Shown here: in pieces, positions 35,078 to 44,713 of the stretch
Position numbering within the stretch: the first letter of the stretch is position 1
Layout: the number at the start of each line of letters is the position of its first letter
Assembly (NCBI GenBank): GCA_038147395.1
Contig: JAYQTM010000001.1
Span: forward strand, 1,550,001-1,614,000
DNA length: 64,000 bases
From: Eutrophovita brisbanensis
GTDB taxonomy: Bacteria; Pseudomonadota; Gammaproteobacteria; Burkholderiales; Eutrophovitaceae
Direction: 5' to 3'
Notes under the pieces: model-generated
Databases searched by the model: none
What the model was told of the DNA's origin: nothing
What the model saw: only the letters and a program-made list of their open reading frames with translations
Translations under genes and position numbers: made by a program

Positions 35078-36273
35078 TGGCAAAATTTTCAAAACTAATA
35101 ACTCAACTAATTCTAATTTTCCTGACCACTACCGGTTTAGTCCAAGCTGATCAACAAACACGGTATATCAGTTATAGCAACATCCAATCGTCGATCGATA
35201 ACGCCTATGTCGAATTTAAATTTGCAAGAACGATCAAAGTCACACACGATAAACTGAAAAATCCGGATCGAGTGTATTTTGACTTCACGTCATCCCACAT
35301 CGACAAAAATCTCATCGATGCGGTCAATCAGTTAAATAAAAATCCTGGGGTCATTGAATCTGCGAAGGTAGGACAGAATCAGCCAAATATTGTCAGATTC
35401 GTTTTGCAGATCACCCCGAACGCGCAAGTTCTTGTGACCCCTGACAGTCAGAGACTTCGCGTTTCAATCTCAACGACACAGAGCCCGGATCTAATTGAAA
35501 ATCTTTATCGCGCAGAGAGTAATCAAACAAAAAACAAAATATGGGATCAAGATCACTACATCATTGTCATTGACGCTGGGCATGGAGGTAAAGACCCAGG
35601 AGCGACGGGACCAAGAGGAACGAAAGAAAAAAATATCACGCTCGCAATCGCAAAAAAACTTCAACGAGAAATTAACAAAGAAAAAAACATGAAGGCGGTC
35701 TTAACTCGGTCAAATGACAGCTACATCAAATTATTTGATCGGGTTAAAAAAGCTCGAAAACTCAAGCCAACAATCTTTATTTCGATCCACGCAGATGCCG
35801 CCAAAAACAGAAAAGCAAGTGGGTCGTCGGTTTTCATACTCCCACTCAAAGGTGAAAAGGTAAGCTCTCGCTACGCAGAGCGCGTGTCACTAAAGGAGAA
35901 CGAAGTCGATTTACTCTACGACCCAGATATCGAGAAGCGAGATCCTGTGGTGCAAAACACGCTTGCTGATTTAGTCCAGCAACAAACTGCTCGCCTAAGC
36001 CAACAGCTCGGAACTCGAGTGTTACATCATCTCGGCAAAGTGAACAACTTACACAAAAAGAAAGTCGAGAAAGCGAACTTTGCAGTACTGAAAGCAATTG
36101 ACGTTTGTTCAATCCTTGTAGAAACCGCTTTTCTCAGCAATCGCACCGAGGAGAAAGAATTGAGAACGAGTGCGTACCAAGAAAAACTAGCGACGGCAAT
36201 ACTTTTTGGCATCAAGGATTTTCTGAAAACGACACCCCCAGAGCATCTGGGTGTGAAAATCTCAAAACATTAG
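35074..36273 (+). CDS. amiC: N-acetylmuramoyl-L-alanine amidase (AmiC type)
   Basis: A 399-residue exported zinc amidase that splits peptidoglycan during daughter-cell separation. A Sec signal peptide (about 1-26) is followed by an AMIN domain (about 30-135) that targets septal peptidoglycan. The Amidase_3 domain (about 163-390) has VIDAGHGGKDPGATG with a zinc histidine, ISIHADAA with another, and the catalytic glutamate in LVETAFLSNRTEE. The linker is lysine- and asparagine-rich. It is translationally coupled to tsaE. Confidence 0.93.
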   Translation: MMAKFSKLITQLILIFLTTTGLVQADQQTRYISYSNIQSSIDNAYVEFKFARTIKVTHDKLKNPDRVYFDFTSSHIDKNLIDAVNQLNKNPGVIESAKVGQNQPNIVRFVLQITPNAQVLVTPDSQRLRVSISTTQSPDLIENLYRAESNQTKNKIWDQDHYIIVIDAGHGGKDPGATGPRGTKEKNITLAIAKKLQREINKEKNMKAVLTRSNDSYIKLFDRVKKARKLKPTIFISIHADAAKNRKASGSSVFILPLKGEKVSSRYAERVSLKENEVDLLYDPDIEKRDPVVQNTLADLVQQQTARLSQQLGTRVLHHLGKVNNLHKKKVEKANFAVLKAIDVCSILVETAFLSNRTEEKELRTSAYQEKLATAILFGIKDFLKTTPPEHLGVKISKH

Positions 36274-36288
36274 CAGGACATTTAAATT

Positions 36289-36870
36289 ATGCAAATCAAA
36301 GGCATTCTGCTCGCTGCGGGCGTGGGGTCACGATTTGGCTCGCAAAAACTATTGGCTCAGCTGTCTGATGGCACACCGATTGCTGTTGCCGCGTGGCTCT
36401 CTCTCAGCAAGGCCCACCAAGACTCGATCGCAGTGATACGACATGGAGATCATGAAGTAAAACGTTGTTTTATCAGCCAGCACATCCCCTTTATTGAGTG
36501 CCCAGACGCCTCCCTTGGGATGTCAAGAAGTCTCATTACTGCCGTTCAGCACACACTCCAATCTGATGGCTGGATTATTGCCCTAGGGGACATGCCTTTC
36601 ATAAAACCGGCAACCATCTCAAAATTAAAAGATGAACTATGTGCCTTGAGTGAAGGACAATTATTCGCGAGGCCGAGATTCAACAATAAAGAGGGAAATC
36701 CAGTGGGTATTTCCAAAAAATTACAAGATGAGCTGCTCAAATTAGAAGGAGATGAGGGTGCAAGAACACTCATCAAGCGCCATCGGAGCGCAGTAAGGCT
36801 GTTTGACGTGGAAGACGCAGGCATCCTCAGGGACGTGGACACCCCAGAGGACTTAAAAGCAGCGGACTAA
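36289..36870 (+). CDS. MocA/MobA-like nucleotidyltransferase
   Basis: A 193-residue NTP transferase domain protein. It opens GILLAAGVGSRFGSQKLL, the nucleotide-binding loop, with LGDMPFIKPATI carrying the metal-binding aspartate and the C-terminal DVDTPEDLKAA. This is the pattern of MocA (CTP:molybdopterin cytidylyltransferase) and related enzymes. No molybdoenzyme gene lies nearby, so the cofactor is inferred. It follows amiC by 15 bases and ends one base from the convergent flavin-reductase gene. Confidence 0.83.
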   Translation: MQIKGILLAAGVGSRFGSQKLLAQLSDGTPIAVAAWLSLSKAHQDSIAVIRHGDHEVKRCFISQHIPFIECPDASLGMSRSLITAVQHTLQSDGWIIALGDMPFIKPATISKLKDELCALSEGQLFARPRFNNKEGNPVGISKKLQDELLKLEGDEGARTLIKRHRSAVRLFDVEDAGILRDVDTPEDLKAAD

Positions 36871-36871
36871 T

Positions 36872-37543
36872 TTAACGGTACGTACCATCCCAAGGGCCTG
36901 GTATTAGTGTAGCGTCCAATCGATCCTCACTGGGAATGGGGCGGTTTAAAGAAAATATATTCTCAGCAGATAATCGACCGTAATCCATGTAACCCATCCG
37001 AGCGATCAATTGGGCTTTCGCAGAATCAAACAAGCCATCTGAAATAAATTCATCATTGATGTAAACACCGACTACAAAACCAAGAATTAGTTTGTAATCC
37101 GAATCAGCGTTGTCATCGATCGATTTCGGAATCGGCAATACCTGCCAAAGTCTACATTCCAGCGAAGCGGGGCTGGCCGCAACACGTGGTGGCTTTACCG
37201 AACTCGATGGAGCAGATTCCAATTTAGCCAACCGAAATTCATCGACACTTTTGTCCACGAAAGCAGAACTCATATTCATTGCTTGATGCAAATCGTACGT
37301 CGCCATCGAACACACAAATTCTCCGTTGCTTTCGATGTTGGTAAGAGTGTCTTTCCTCTGGTTTGAGGCAATCATTACCATCGGCGGTACATCACTGACT
37401 GCATTAAAAAAACTGTACGGCGCTAAATTAACCACACCATCATTAGAGACTGTTGATACCCAGCCGATCGGACGCGGTGAGACAATCGCCTTGAAAGGAT
37501 CGTGAGGCAACCCGTGGTTATTCGTTTTTGTGTCGTAAAACAC
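36872..37543 (-). CDS. flavin reductase-like FMN-binding protein
   Basis: A 223-residue split-barrel flavin-binding protein. It opens FYDTKTNNHGLPHDPFKAIVSPRPIGWVST, the signature of this flavin reductase-like subgroup, and has NLAPYSFFNAVSDVPPMV in the FMN-binding region. I start at GTG 37543, because GGAGGA lies about 7 bases upstream and family members begin at this FYDT motif; an upstream TTG would overlap pntB. It follows pntB by 19 bases and probably belongs to that operon. The reductant and acceptor are unknown. Confidence 0.86.
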   Translation of the reverse strand: MFYDTKTNNHGLPHDPFKAIVSPRPIGWVSTVSNDGVVNLAPYSFFNAVSDVPPMVMIASNQRKDTLTNIESNGEFVCSMATYDLHQAMNMSSAFVDKSVDEFRLAKLESAPSSSVKPPRVAASPASLECRLWQVLPIPKSIDDNADSDYKLILGFVVGVYINDEFISDGLFDSAKAQLIARMGYMDYGRLSAENIFSLNRPIPSEDRLDATLIPGPWDGTYR

Positions 37544-37562
37544 CGTCGATTCCTCCGTCTCG

Positions 37563-38987
37563 CTACTCAATCGCTTTTACAATGTCCTCAACGACCTTCT
37601 TAGCATCCCCGAATACCATCATTGATTTATCCATATAAAAAAGCTCGTTATCAAGGCCAGCATAACCCGCTGCCATTGAACGCTTGTTAATAATGACATT
37701 TCTAGCTTTGTGTGCCTCGAGGATCGGCATTCCATAAATTGGACTGCCAGGCGTTCTCGCAGCAGGATTCACTACATCGTTGGCTCCGAGCACGAAAACA
37801 ACATCCGTTTGACCAAATTCACTGTTGATGTCTTCCATCTCGAACACCTGATCGTAGGGAACCTCAGCCTCTGCTAACAACACGTTCATGTGACCAGGCA
37901 TACGGCCAGCAACAGGATGAATCGCGTATTTCACATCGATACCCTTCGCGAGAAGCTTCTCAGCCATTTCCTTGACCGCATGTTGAGCTCTCGCGACCGC
38001 CAAACCGTAACCCGGCACAATGACAACAGAATCTGAGTTACCCAACAAGAAAGCCACATCATCAGCACTACCGGACTTGACAGGACGCGCCTCAGCCGAT
38101 GCGGCTTGCGCTCCCTCCTCAGCTCCAAATCCTCCGAGAATCACACTGAAAAACGAACGATTCATCGCTTTACACATGATGTACGACAGAATCGCACCGG
38201 ATGAACCAACCAATGATCCTGCAATAATCAGCATCGAGTTATTAAGAGAAAAACCAATTCCCGCAGCAGCCCATCCGGAATAGCTATTGAGCATCGAGAC
38301 AACCACTGGCATATCTGCGCCACCGATTGGGATGATAATAAGAACGCCCAACACAAACGCGATAGCCAGCATCACCAAGAAAGGCAGCCACTGCTGAGTC
38401 ACAAAAAACCAAACACCGCACGCGACCATCACCAAAGCCAACAGCAGATTAATTATGTGCTGTCCCTTAAAGACTATCGGTGCCCCTTGAAATATTCGTA
38501 ATTGATACTTTCCGGATAACTTACCAAAAGCAATTACTGACCCTGAAAACGTGATCGCGCCCACAAAGGTTCCAACGAAGAGCTCAAACCGATTACCTTT
38601 GGGAATTAATCCGTCGATCAAATCGATACCAAGTGCTGCTGGTTCAGCGATTGCCGCAATCGCAATAAAAACTGCAGACATCCCAATCATCGAATGCATG
38701 AACGCAACCAACTCAGGCATCTTTGTCATTTCTACACGCTTAGCCATGATCGCGCCGATACCGCCACCGATGACAATCCCCGCGAGAACTTTGGATAGAC
38801 CAGAGACGGCAGATACATCGCTGAGTTTTACAATGAGTGCAATAGTCGTTAAAACAGCAATCAACATGCCGACCATTCCAAATGCATTCCCCATCCGAGA
38901 TGTGTTGGGATGAGACAATCCTTTTAGCGCTTGTATGAAACAAATAGACGCGACGAGGTACAAGAGAACAACAAAGTTCATACTCAT
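37563..38987 (-). CDS. pntB: NAD(P) transhydrogenase subunit beta
   Basis: The 474-residue PntB subunit holds about nine membrane helices (domain II) and the NADP(H)-binding domain III at the C-terminus, where VIVPGYGLAVARAQHAVKEMAEKL and the ADVPYDQV-like and GANDVVNPAA segments are seen. With PntA it couples hydride transfer from NADH to NADP+ to inward proton flow. The ATG overlaps the pntAB stop by four bases, so the three pnt genes are one coupled unit. Confidence 0.95.
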   Translation of the reverse strand: MSMNFVVLLYLVASICFIQALKGLSHPNTSRMGNAFGMVGMLIAVLTTIALIVKLSDVSAVSGLSKVLAGIVIGGGIGAIMAKRVEMTKMPELVAFMHSMIGMSAVFIAIAAIAEPAALGIDLIDGLIPKGNRFELFVGTFVGAITFSGSVIAFGKLSGKYQLRIFQGAPIVFKGQHIINLLLALVMVACGVWFFVTQQWLPFLVMLAIAFVLGVLIIIPIGGADMPVVVSMLNSYSGWAAAGIGFSLNNSMLIIAGSLVGSSGAILSYIMCKAMNRSFFSVILGGFGAEEGAQAASAEARPVKSGSADDVAFLLGNSDSVVIVPGYGLAVARAQHAVKEMAEKLLAKGIDVKYAIHPVAGRMPGHMNVLLAEAEVPYDQVFEMEDINSEFGQTDVVFVLGANDVVNPAARTPGSPIYGMPILEAHKARNVIINKRSMAAGYAGLDNELFYMDKSMMVFGDAKKVVEDIVKAIE

Positions 38988-39304
38988 CTCTCTTCTCCCT
39001 CTGCCACTTTCTTAGGCTTTTTCTTGAACATCTCAAGCATGCGTCTTGTGACGAGAAACCCGCCAAATACGTTGACCGAGGCCAGTGCCACCGCAGCGAC
39101 CCCCATGACTTGGCCTAAAGTCGTCTCAGTCAGCGCTGCTGCGAGCATTGCACCAACAATGACGATGGCTGAAATCGCATTGGTCACGGACATTAGTGGC
39201 GTATGCAACGCAGGGGTCACATTCCAAACAACGTGATACCCAACATATATCGCCAAAACAAAGATAATCAAATTGATGATTGTGGGACTGATCAACTCCA
39301 TCAT
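38984..39304 (-). CDS. pntAB: NAD(P) transhydrogenase subunit alpha part 2
   Basis: A 106-residue membrane protein with three or four hydrophobic segments, corresponding to the C-terminal membrane part of E. coli PntA. Landmarks are the early helix IINLIIFVLAIYVGYHVVW, then HTPLMSVTNAISAIVIVGAM, and ASVNVFGGFLVTRRMLEMF. Splitting of PntA into two chains is common outside the enterics. It overlaps both neighbours by four bases. Confidence 0.94.
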   Translation of the reverse strand: MMELISPTIINLIIFVLAIYVGYHVVWNVTPALHTPLMSVTNAISAIVIVGAMLAAALTETTLGQVMGVAAVALASVNVFGGFLVTRRMLEMFKKKPKKVAEGEER

Positions 39305-40431
39305 GAAGCTCCTGAGTTAACTGTTTTTGGATGAGACGTCAGCAACGTACCGGAGACGACCTCATCCTCGAGATTGAGATCAAACTTACCCGTGTCCTTG
39401 TTCACAACTAAGGCGAGGAAGTTATATAAATTTCTCGCATATAGCGCACTTGCGTCTGTAGCAACCGTCGAGGGTATATTTGCAACGCCGATTAACGTCA
39501 CGCCGTGCACCTCGGTAATCTCATTGAGTTTGGTAAGCGGACAATTACCACCCTGTTCCACAGCCATATCAACGATGACCGACCCCGGCTTCATCGCCTC
39601 TACCATCTCCTCGGTGACAAGCACGGGCGCAGGCCTTCCTGGGATTAAGGCAGTCGTGATCACCATATCCGCCTGCTTCAAACGCTCTGCAATCAACTCA
39701 GCCTGCCGGCGTTTGTAATCTTCACCCATCTCCTTCGCGTAGCCGCCCTCACCTTTCGCAAGCTCCTTCTCCTCTTCTGTCAAAGGAACCTCAATAAATT
39801 TTGCACCCAACGATTCCACTTGCTCTTTGGTCTCCGGACGAACATCCGTCGCCTCTACTACCGCGCCTAAACGTTTAGCGGTTGCAATTGCTTGCAAACC
39901 CGCAACACCAACCCCCATAACCACAACACGCGCAGCCTTGACCGTACCCGCTGCGGTCATCAGCATGGGCATTAATTTTTTATAGGCGTTCGCGGCAAGT
40001 AAAACCGCCTTATAGCCCGCAAGATTTGCCTGAGACGATAAGACATCCATTGATTGTGCTCGAGAGATTCGCGGAAGCTTCTCCATCGAAAAACCTACGA
40101 CACCTTTCTGGTTAAGTCTCTTGGTTAAATTTTCGTCATACGGCCTCAAGAGACCGATAAGAATCTTTCCTGATTCGAGCATATCCAATTCAGCGTCTGT
40201 GGGCGCCTGAACCTTCATAATTAGCTCAGCCCCCTCAAAGACCTCCTTGGCAGTTGCGAGAATAGTTGCCCCCGAGGATGAAAAATCATCGTCGGAGAAA
40301 CAAGAGGATATCCCGGCACCACTCTCGACGAAGACTTTGTGGCCATCTTTTACGAGTTTTTTAACAATTTCAGGAGAACATGCGATACGGTTTTCACCGC
40401 TCGCGATCTCTTTTGGAATTCCGATCAGCAT
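39301..40431 (-). CDS. pntAA: NAD(P) transhydrogenase subunit alpha part 1
   Basis: The 376-residue soluble NAD(H)-binding chain (domain I), homologous to alanine dehydrogenase. It starts MLIGIPKEIASGENRIACSPE, has VMGVGVAGLQAIATAKRLGAVVEATDVR as the nucleotide-binding Rossmann motif, and DMAVEQGGNCPLT in the catalytic cleft. A GGAAGGGTG ribosome site lies ahead of the ATG. It is the first gene of a four-gene run (pntAA-pntAB-pntB-flavin reductase-like) and is divergent from mutL. Confidence 0.95.
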   Translation of the reverse strand: MLIGIPKEIASGENRIACSPEIVKKLVKDGHKVFVESGAGISSCFSDDDFSSSGATILATAKEVFEGAELIMKVQAPTDAELDMLESGKILIGLLRPYDENLTKRLNQKGVVGFSMEKLPRISRAQSMDVLSSQANLAGYKAVLLAANAYKKLMPMLMTAAGTVKAARVVVMGVGVAGLQAIATAKRLGAVVEATDVRPETKEQVESLGAKFIEVPLTEEEKELAKGEGGYAKEMGEDYKRRQAELIAERLKQADMVITTALIPGRPAPVLVTEEMVEAMKPGSVIVDMAVEQGGNCPLTKLNEITEVHGVTLIGVANIPSTVATDASALYARNLYNFLALVVNKDTGKFDLNLEDEVVSGTLLTSHPKTVNSGAS

Positions 40432-40597
40432 TACTAAGCACCCTTCCGTGTATTCATTTGGGTAATATTGAGTTACGAATGAGTTTTGGACTTCACCCTC
40501 TGAGTGGGTTAGAACTGTAATTCGTCCACGTGATGAACTCGGGATTTTACATTAAGGCGAGCATGAATACGCAATTTGCACCTCGGCAACCTCTAAC

Positions 40598-42409
40598 ATG
40601 ACAACCATCAGGCTGCTGCCAGACACCTTGATTAGCCAGATTGCCGCCGGCGAAGTTGTCGAGCGACCCGCATCTGTCTTGAAAGAGTTATTAGAAAACA
40701 GCATCGATTCAGGAGCATCTGAGATAGACATCTTCATCAGCCAAGGTGGAGCCGAAAATATACGAGTCACCGACAATGGCCGAGGCATTCCAAAGGAGGA
40801 ATTGAAGTTAGCCATTTCAAGACACGCGACAAGTAAAATCAATGACTTAACAGACCTTGAGGAGATAAACACACTCGGATTCAGGGGGGAAGCGCTCGCA
40901 TCAATCGCTTCCGTATCTCAATTCACGCTGGCCAGCAAGCATGAGTCAGATAAACACGCGTGGTCGGTCAGCGTAGACGGCGGCATAGTCAGAGACACAA
41001 AACCTTCGTCGCTTCCACAGGGAACAACGGTCGAGGTTAAAAACCTTTATTACAACACCCCTGCAAGAAGGAAGTTCCTAAAATCGGCTAATACCGAGTA
41101 CGGCCACTGTGCTGAATTGTTCAAACAAGTTGCACTTGCGTACCCCAGGGTGAGTCTATCAATCAGTCACAACGAAAAATTGCGTCAAAAGGTGGCCGCG
41201 CACGATACGGAACAACGAATTAAAGAGGTACTTCAAAACTCTCTTACTCAATCGGGAATTTGGGTAGAGGAGGGCCAAGAGGATCTTTCCCTCTCCGGTA
41301 TTATTCAAACACCTGCATACGATAACAGTAACCGAGAATCCCAGTATTTCTACGTGAATGGTCGGTTTGTCAGAGACCGTGTCGTCTCGCATGCAATCCG
41401 TCAGGCGTTTAATGACGTGCTGCATCATGGCAAAGGAATCTCGTACGTTCTATTCATGAGTATAGCCCCCTCTATGGTGGATGTTAATGTCCATCCAAGG
41501 AAAACTGAGGTACGGTTCAGAGAGTCTCAAGCTGTCCATCAATTTATTTTTCATGCATTAGAAAAAAACCTCGCATCGAAAGAGAAATCGACATCAAATC
41601 CAACGCATAGTTTCTTCCAAGAACCTGTCAGGAAAAATTGGCAACCACCGAGAGCAATCCAATCAAACATCAATCTGACGAGCGTATTCGACTCAACCAA
41701 ACCCGCAAATTCTTTTTCGACACCGAGTGCATCGACTCTTACGGAATCGACCTCCGAGACATCAGACAATACCGAAGCGAGAGACATCAGCGACTGGTCG
41801 GAGCAGGCCGAAGAGCTCTCCATTTCTAATCCACTGGGGTTCGCTATCGGCCAGCTAAGTGGCGCTTACATTCTTGCGCAGAATCATCTTGGACTCATCA
41901 TCGTGGATATGCACGCCGCGCATGAACGCGTTGTGTACGAGCAACTGAAAATTGGTTTAGAACAACACACCATATCGAAACAATCTTTGTTGCTGCCAAT
42001 CAACATCAAACTCTCCGCGCCTCAAATCTCGATACTCGAAGAGAACACTGAGACAATCAACTCACTAGGGTTCGAGTTCACTGTCTCTGGCGAGGAAAGT
42101 GTCGCGCTTAGAGCAGCACCAACGCTCTTCGAGGTGGAAAACATCCCACGACTCCTCACCGATATCATCAAAGACATCGAAGAGTTCGGAGGAACGCGCG
42201 TAATCACGGAGCATCGAGATCAGATTTTAGCGACCATGGCCTGCCATTCCGCGATTAGAGCGAATAGAAAGTTAACGCTTGTGGAGATGAACGCGGTATT
42301 ACGTGAGATGGAGAGAACAGAGCGATCAGACCAATGTAACCATGGGCGACCAACGTGGTTCCAAATCACGAATCAAGAACTAGACCAGCGCTTTATGCGC
42401 GGAAAATAA
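40598..42409 (+). CDS. mutL: DNA mismatch repair protein MutL
   Basis: A 603-residue mismatch repair ATPase. The GHKL motifs are LLENSIDSG (31-39), VTDNGRGIP (57-65) and TLGFRGEALAS (92-102). The C-terminal domain has DMHAAHERVVYE at about residue 436, a variant of the metal-binding endonuclease motif DQHA-X2-E-X4-E. It also has ACHSAIRANRKL and the CNHGRPTW ending. It is therefore probably a nicking MutL, as in bacteria that lack MutH. The start lacks a good ribosome site. It is followed 18 bases later by miaA, a standard order. Confidence 0.94.
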   Translation: MTTIRLLPDTLISQIAAGEVVERPASVLKELLENSIDSGASEIDIFISQGGAENIRVTDNGRGIPKEELKLAISRHATSKINDLTDLEEINTLGFRGEALASIASVSQFTLASKHESDKHAWSVSVDGGIVRDTKPSSLPQGTTVEVKNLYYNTPARRKFLKSANTEYGHCAELFKQVALAYPRVSLSISHNEKLRQKVAAHDTEQRIKEVLQNSLTQSGIWVEEGQEDLSLSGIIQTPAYDNSNRESQYFYVNGRFVRDRVVSHAIRQAFNDVLHHGKGISYVLFMSIAPSMVDVNVHPRKTEVRFRESQAVHQFIFHALEKNLASKEKSTSNPTHSFFQEPVRKNWQPPRAIQSNINLTSVFDSTKPANSFSTPSASTLTESTSETSDNTEARDISDWSEQAEELSISNPLGFAIGQLSGAYILAQNHLGLIIVDMHAAHERVVYEQLKIGLEQHTISKQSLLLPINIKLSAPQISILEENTETINSLGFEFTVSGEESVALRAAPTLFEVENIPRLLTDIIKDIEEFGGTRVITEHRDQILATMACHSAIRANRKLTLVEMNAVLREMERTERSDQCNHGRPTWFQITNQELDQRFMRGK

Positions 42410-42427
42410 TCAATACTCGAGATTCGA

Positions 42428-43378
42428 GTGAATCACGCTGTGCAATCAAAACCACCACTTATTCTCTGCATCACAGGGCCGACAGCCACTGGGAAAACTG
42501 AGTTATGTGTTCGTTTGTCAAAAAATTTCCCACTCGAAGTTATCAGCATGGATTCAGCGCTTGTCTATCGACACATGAATATCGGAACTGCGAAACCGAC
42601 AACTGATGAACTTGCCTCTTGCCAGCATCATTTAATCGACATCATTGATCCTGTTGACCACTACTCGGCCGCCAGGTTTAAGACAGACGCTGAGCGCCTT
42701 GTATTCGAGATTGTAGATAGAGGGAATATGCCGGTCATACTTGGTGGAACTATGATGTACTACAACGCCTTGGTTAACGGTCTCGATCAACTCCCGTCAC
42801 GAGACGACAAAATCAGAGAACAATTAGATAGCGAAGCCAGCCTCTCGGGGTGGCCAACGCTTCACGAGAAACTGAGTCGCATCGATCCTGATACAGCGAG
42901 CCGCCTCAATCCAAATGATGCACAACGTATCCAACGAGCACTCGAGGTTTTTTACATCACGGGAGAAACTATGAGTTCGCTCCTCGAAAAAAATAAACAG
43001 AAAGCTAAAACGCTCCAGACTCTCGACATTGCACTGATTCCCGACGATCGCACCCTTCTTCATAAGAGGATTGAAGAGCGATTCGCCAAAATGCTTGCAG
43101 CAGGACTGGTTGATGAGCTGGACCGCTTGCGCCGAACATGGGAACTCAATGAAAACATGCCATCAATGCGTTGCGTGGGTTACAGACAGGCTTGGAGTTA
43201 CCTGGAGGGCCGCATTGATAAGAGAATGCTCCATGAACAAGGAGTGGCCGCAACGCGGCAACTCGCAAAGAGACAATTAACTTGGTTACGAAGCTTACAG
43301 ATCAAACATCAGTTTGATCCATTTGACGAGAAGATGGAGCAAATCGTCTCGTCGCTGATATCAAAACACTTAACTTAG
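42428..43378 (+). CDS. miaA: tRNA dimethylallyltransferase
   Basis: A 316-residue enzyme that adds the isopentenyl group to A37 of tRNAs reading UNN codons. The P-loop is GPTATGKTE, followed by SMDSALVYRHMNIGTAKP and the substrate loop LGGTMMYYNAL. The C-terminal half has the tRNA-contact segment SMRCVGYRQAW and the ending RQLAKRQLTWLR. The GTG start is the first good one after mutL. The 3' end overlaps the convergent xseA by nine bases. Confidence 0.94.
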   Translation: MNHAVQSKPPLILCITGPTATGKTELCVRLSKNFPLEVISMDSALVYRHMNIGTAKPTTDELASCQHHLIDIIDPVDHYSAARFKTDAERLVFEIVDRGNMPVILGGTMMYYNALVNGLDQLPSRDDKIREQLDSEASLSGWPTLHEKLSRIDPDTASRLNPNDAQRIQRALEVFYITGETMSSLLEKNKQKAKTLQTLDIALIPDDRTLLHKRIEERFAKMLAAGLVDELDRLRRTWELNENMPSMRCVGYRQAWSYLEGRIDKRMLHEQGVAATRQLAKRQLTWLRSLQIKHQFDPFDEKMEQIVSSLISKHLT

Positions 43379-44713
43379 CTTGGGATTTGTTGAGGTGACT
43401 TTCGTGGTTAGCTCACCTTTTTTGAGTGTGACCGTTAGGTCTGTCCCCTTCGAGACACTCGCGCTATCAATTACCAAATGGCCCGATGCGTCCCTCACAA
43501 TACTGTACCCACGAGATAAAACCTGTTGGGGGTCCAAATGCGTAAGATTTAACTTAAGGCCTGAGACGCGAGCATTAAACCGCTGGAATCGATGAACCAT
43601 TTGACGCTTCAAAACGGTTCTCTGTACGTTAACGTGCTTTTCCAATACGTCAGTGTCTAGTAAGGAATTTCTAAGGAGTAAGACCCCTTTTTGCAGTTCT
43701 CGAGACCGGTGCACTAACAATCTCTCGAACACACGTTGTAACTTGGACTTCAGCTCAGCAAGCCGATTGATTTGATCGCGATTGTGCTTTTCGGGGTGAA
43801 CGATGCGGCGTTGCGCATAATCCAGTCGTTGTTGGAGTGTGTTAAGTCGCGCCTCTAACTTGCGGGACGATGATGCGCGCATAGTCTCGAGTTTTCCCTG
43901 TACCTCTCGCCTCGAGTATACCGATGCAACCGCGGCGGCCGTTGGTGTTGGGGCCCTCATATCCGCGACAAAATCAACGAGAGTGAAATCTGTCTCGTGT
44001 CCAACACCGGAAATCACGGGAATATCACTTGAGTGGACTGCACGCACCAACTCTTCAGAATTAAATTCGAACAAATCTTCAAAGCTACCTCCGCCACGAC
44101 ACACGATCAAAGTATCAACCTCTCGCCTCGAATTTGCCAGTGATACCGAGGCTGCAAGTTGCCGCCCTGCCCCCTCACCCTGTACCGGAGAGGGATAAAT
44201 CACGACATCAACATTTGGTGCCCTAGTCTCCAATGTCGTTAGCACATCCTTCAGCGCAGCCGCGTCTTTTGATGTAACAATCCCAATTCGCCTTGGGAAT
44301 AGTGGGATATCACTCTTGAAGGCATCGTCAAAAAATCCCTCCTCAGTGAATTTTTTCTTTCTCGCCTCAAAAATCTCAAATAATTCTCCAACCCCAGAGC
44401 GCCTTGCCGTCATGACGATTAACTGAAACTCGCCTCGCTTTTCGAATATCGTCGGAGAAGCGAGCACTTCAATTTCCTGTCCATTTTCAAATTTGAAGTC
44501 GATTCCAGACGCTCTGGATCGAAAAAACGCACAGCGCACTTGGCTGGTCTTGTCCTTAAGAGTGAAATAGCTGTGTCCCGATGCGGCAAGAACAAAGTTC
44601 GAGATCTCACCTTTTACCCAGACGCTTGGGAAACCGGATTCAACGGTAGCCTTAACTGATTTGACAAGTTCGGATACCGAAAGGGTATTCGATTGATTAT
44701 AAAAATCGTTCAT
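43370..44713 (-). CDS. xseA: exodeoxyribonuclease VII large subunit
   Basis: A 447-residue large subunit of ExoVII, a single-strand exonuclease. The OB-fold N-terminus has SVSELVKSVKATVE...VWVKGEISNF and GHSYFTLKD. The catalytic domain has VCRGGGSFEDLFEFNSEELVRA and ISGVGHETDFTLVDFVADMRAPTPTAAA, the family hallmark. A long coiled-coil region precedes the C-terminal LSRGYSIVRD. Divergent from exbB, convergent with miaA. The small subunit xseB is not in the window. Confidence 0.94.
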   Translation of the reverse strand: MNDFYNQSNTLSVSELVKSVKATVESGFPSVWVKGEISNFVLAASGHSYFTLKDKTSQVRCAFFRSRASGIDFKFENGQEIEVLASPTIFEKRGEFQLIVMTARRSGVGELFEIFEARKKKFTEEGFFDDAFKSDIPLFPRRIGIVTSKDAAALKDVLTTLETRAPNVDVVIYPSPVQGEGAGRQLAASVSLANSRREVDTLIVCRGGGSFEDLFEFNSEELVRAVHSSDIPVISGVGHETDFTLVDFVADMRAPTPTAAAVASVYSRREVQGKLETMRASSSRKLEARLNTLQQRLDYAQRRIVHPEKHNRDQINRLAELKSKLQRVFERLLVHRSRELQKGVLLLRNSLLDTDVLEKHVNVQRTVLKRQMVHRFQRFNARVSGLKLNLTHLDPQQVLSRGYSIVRDASGHLVIDSASVSKGTDLTVTLKKGELTTKVTSTNPKLS

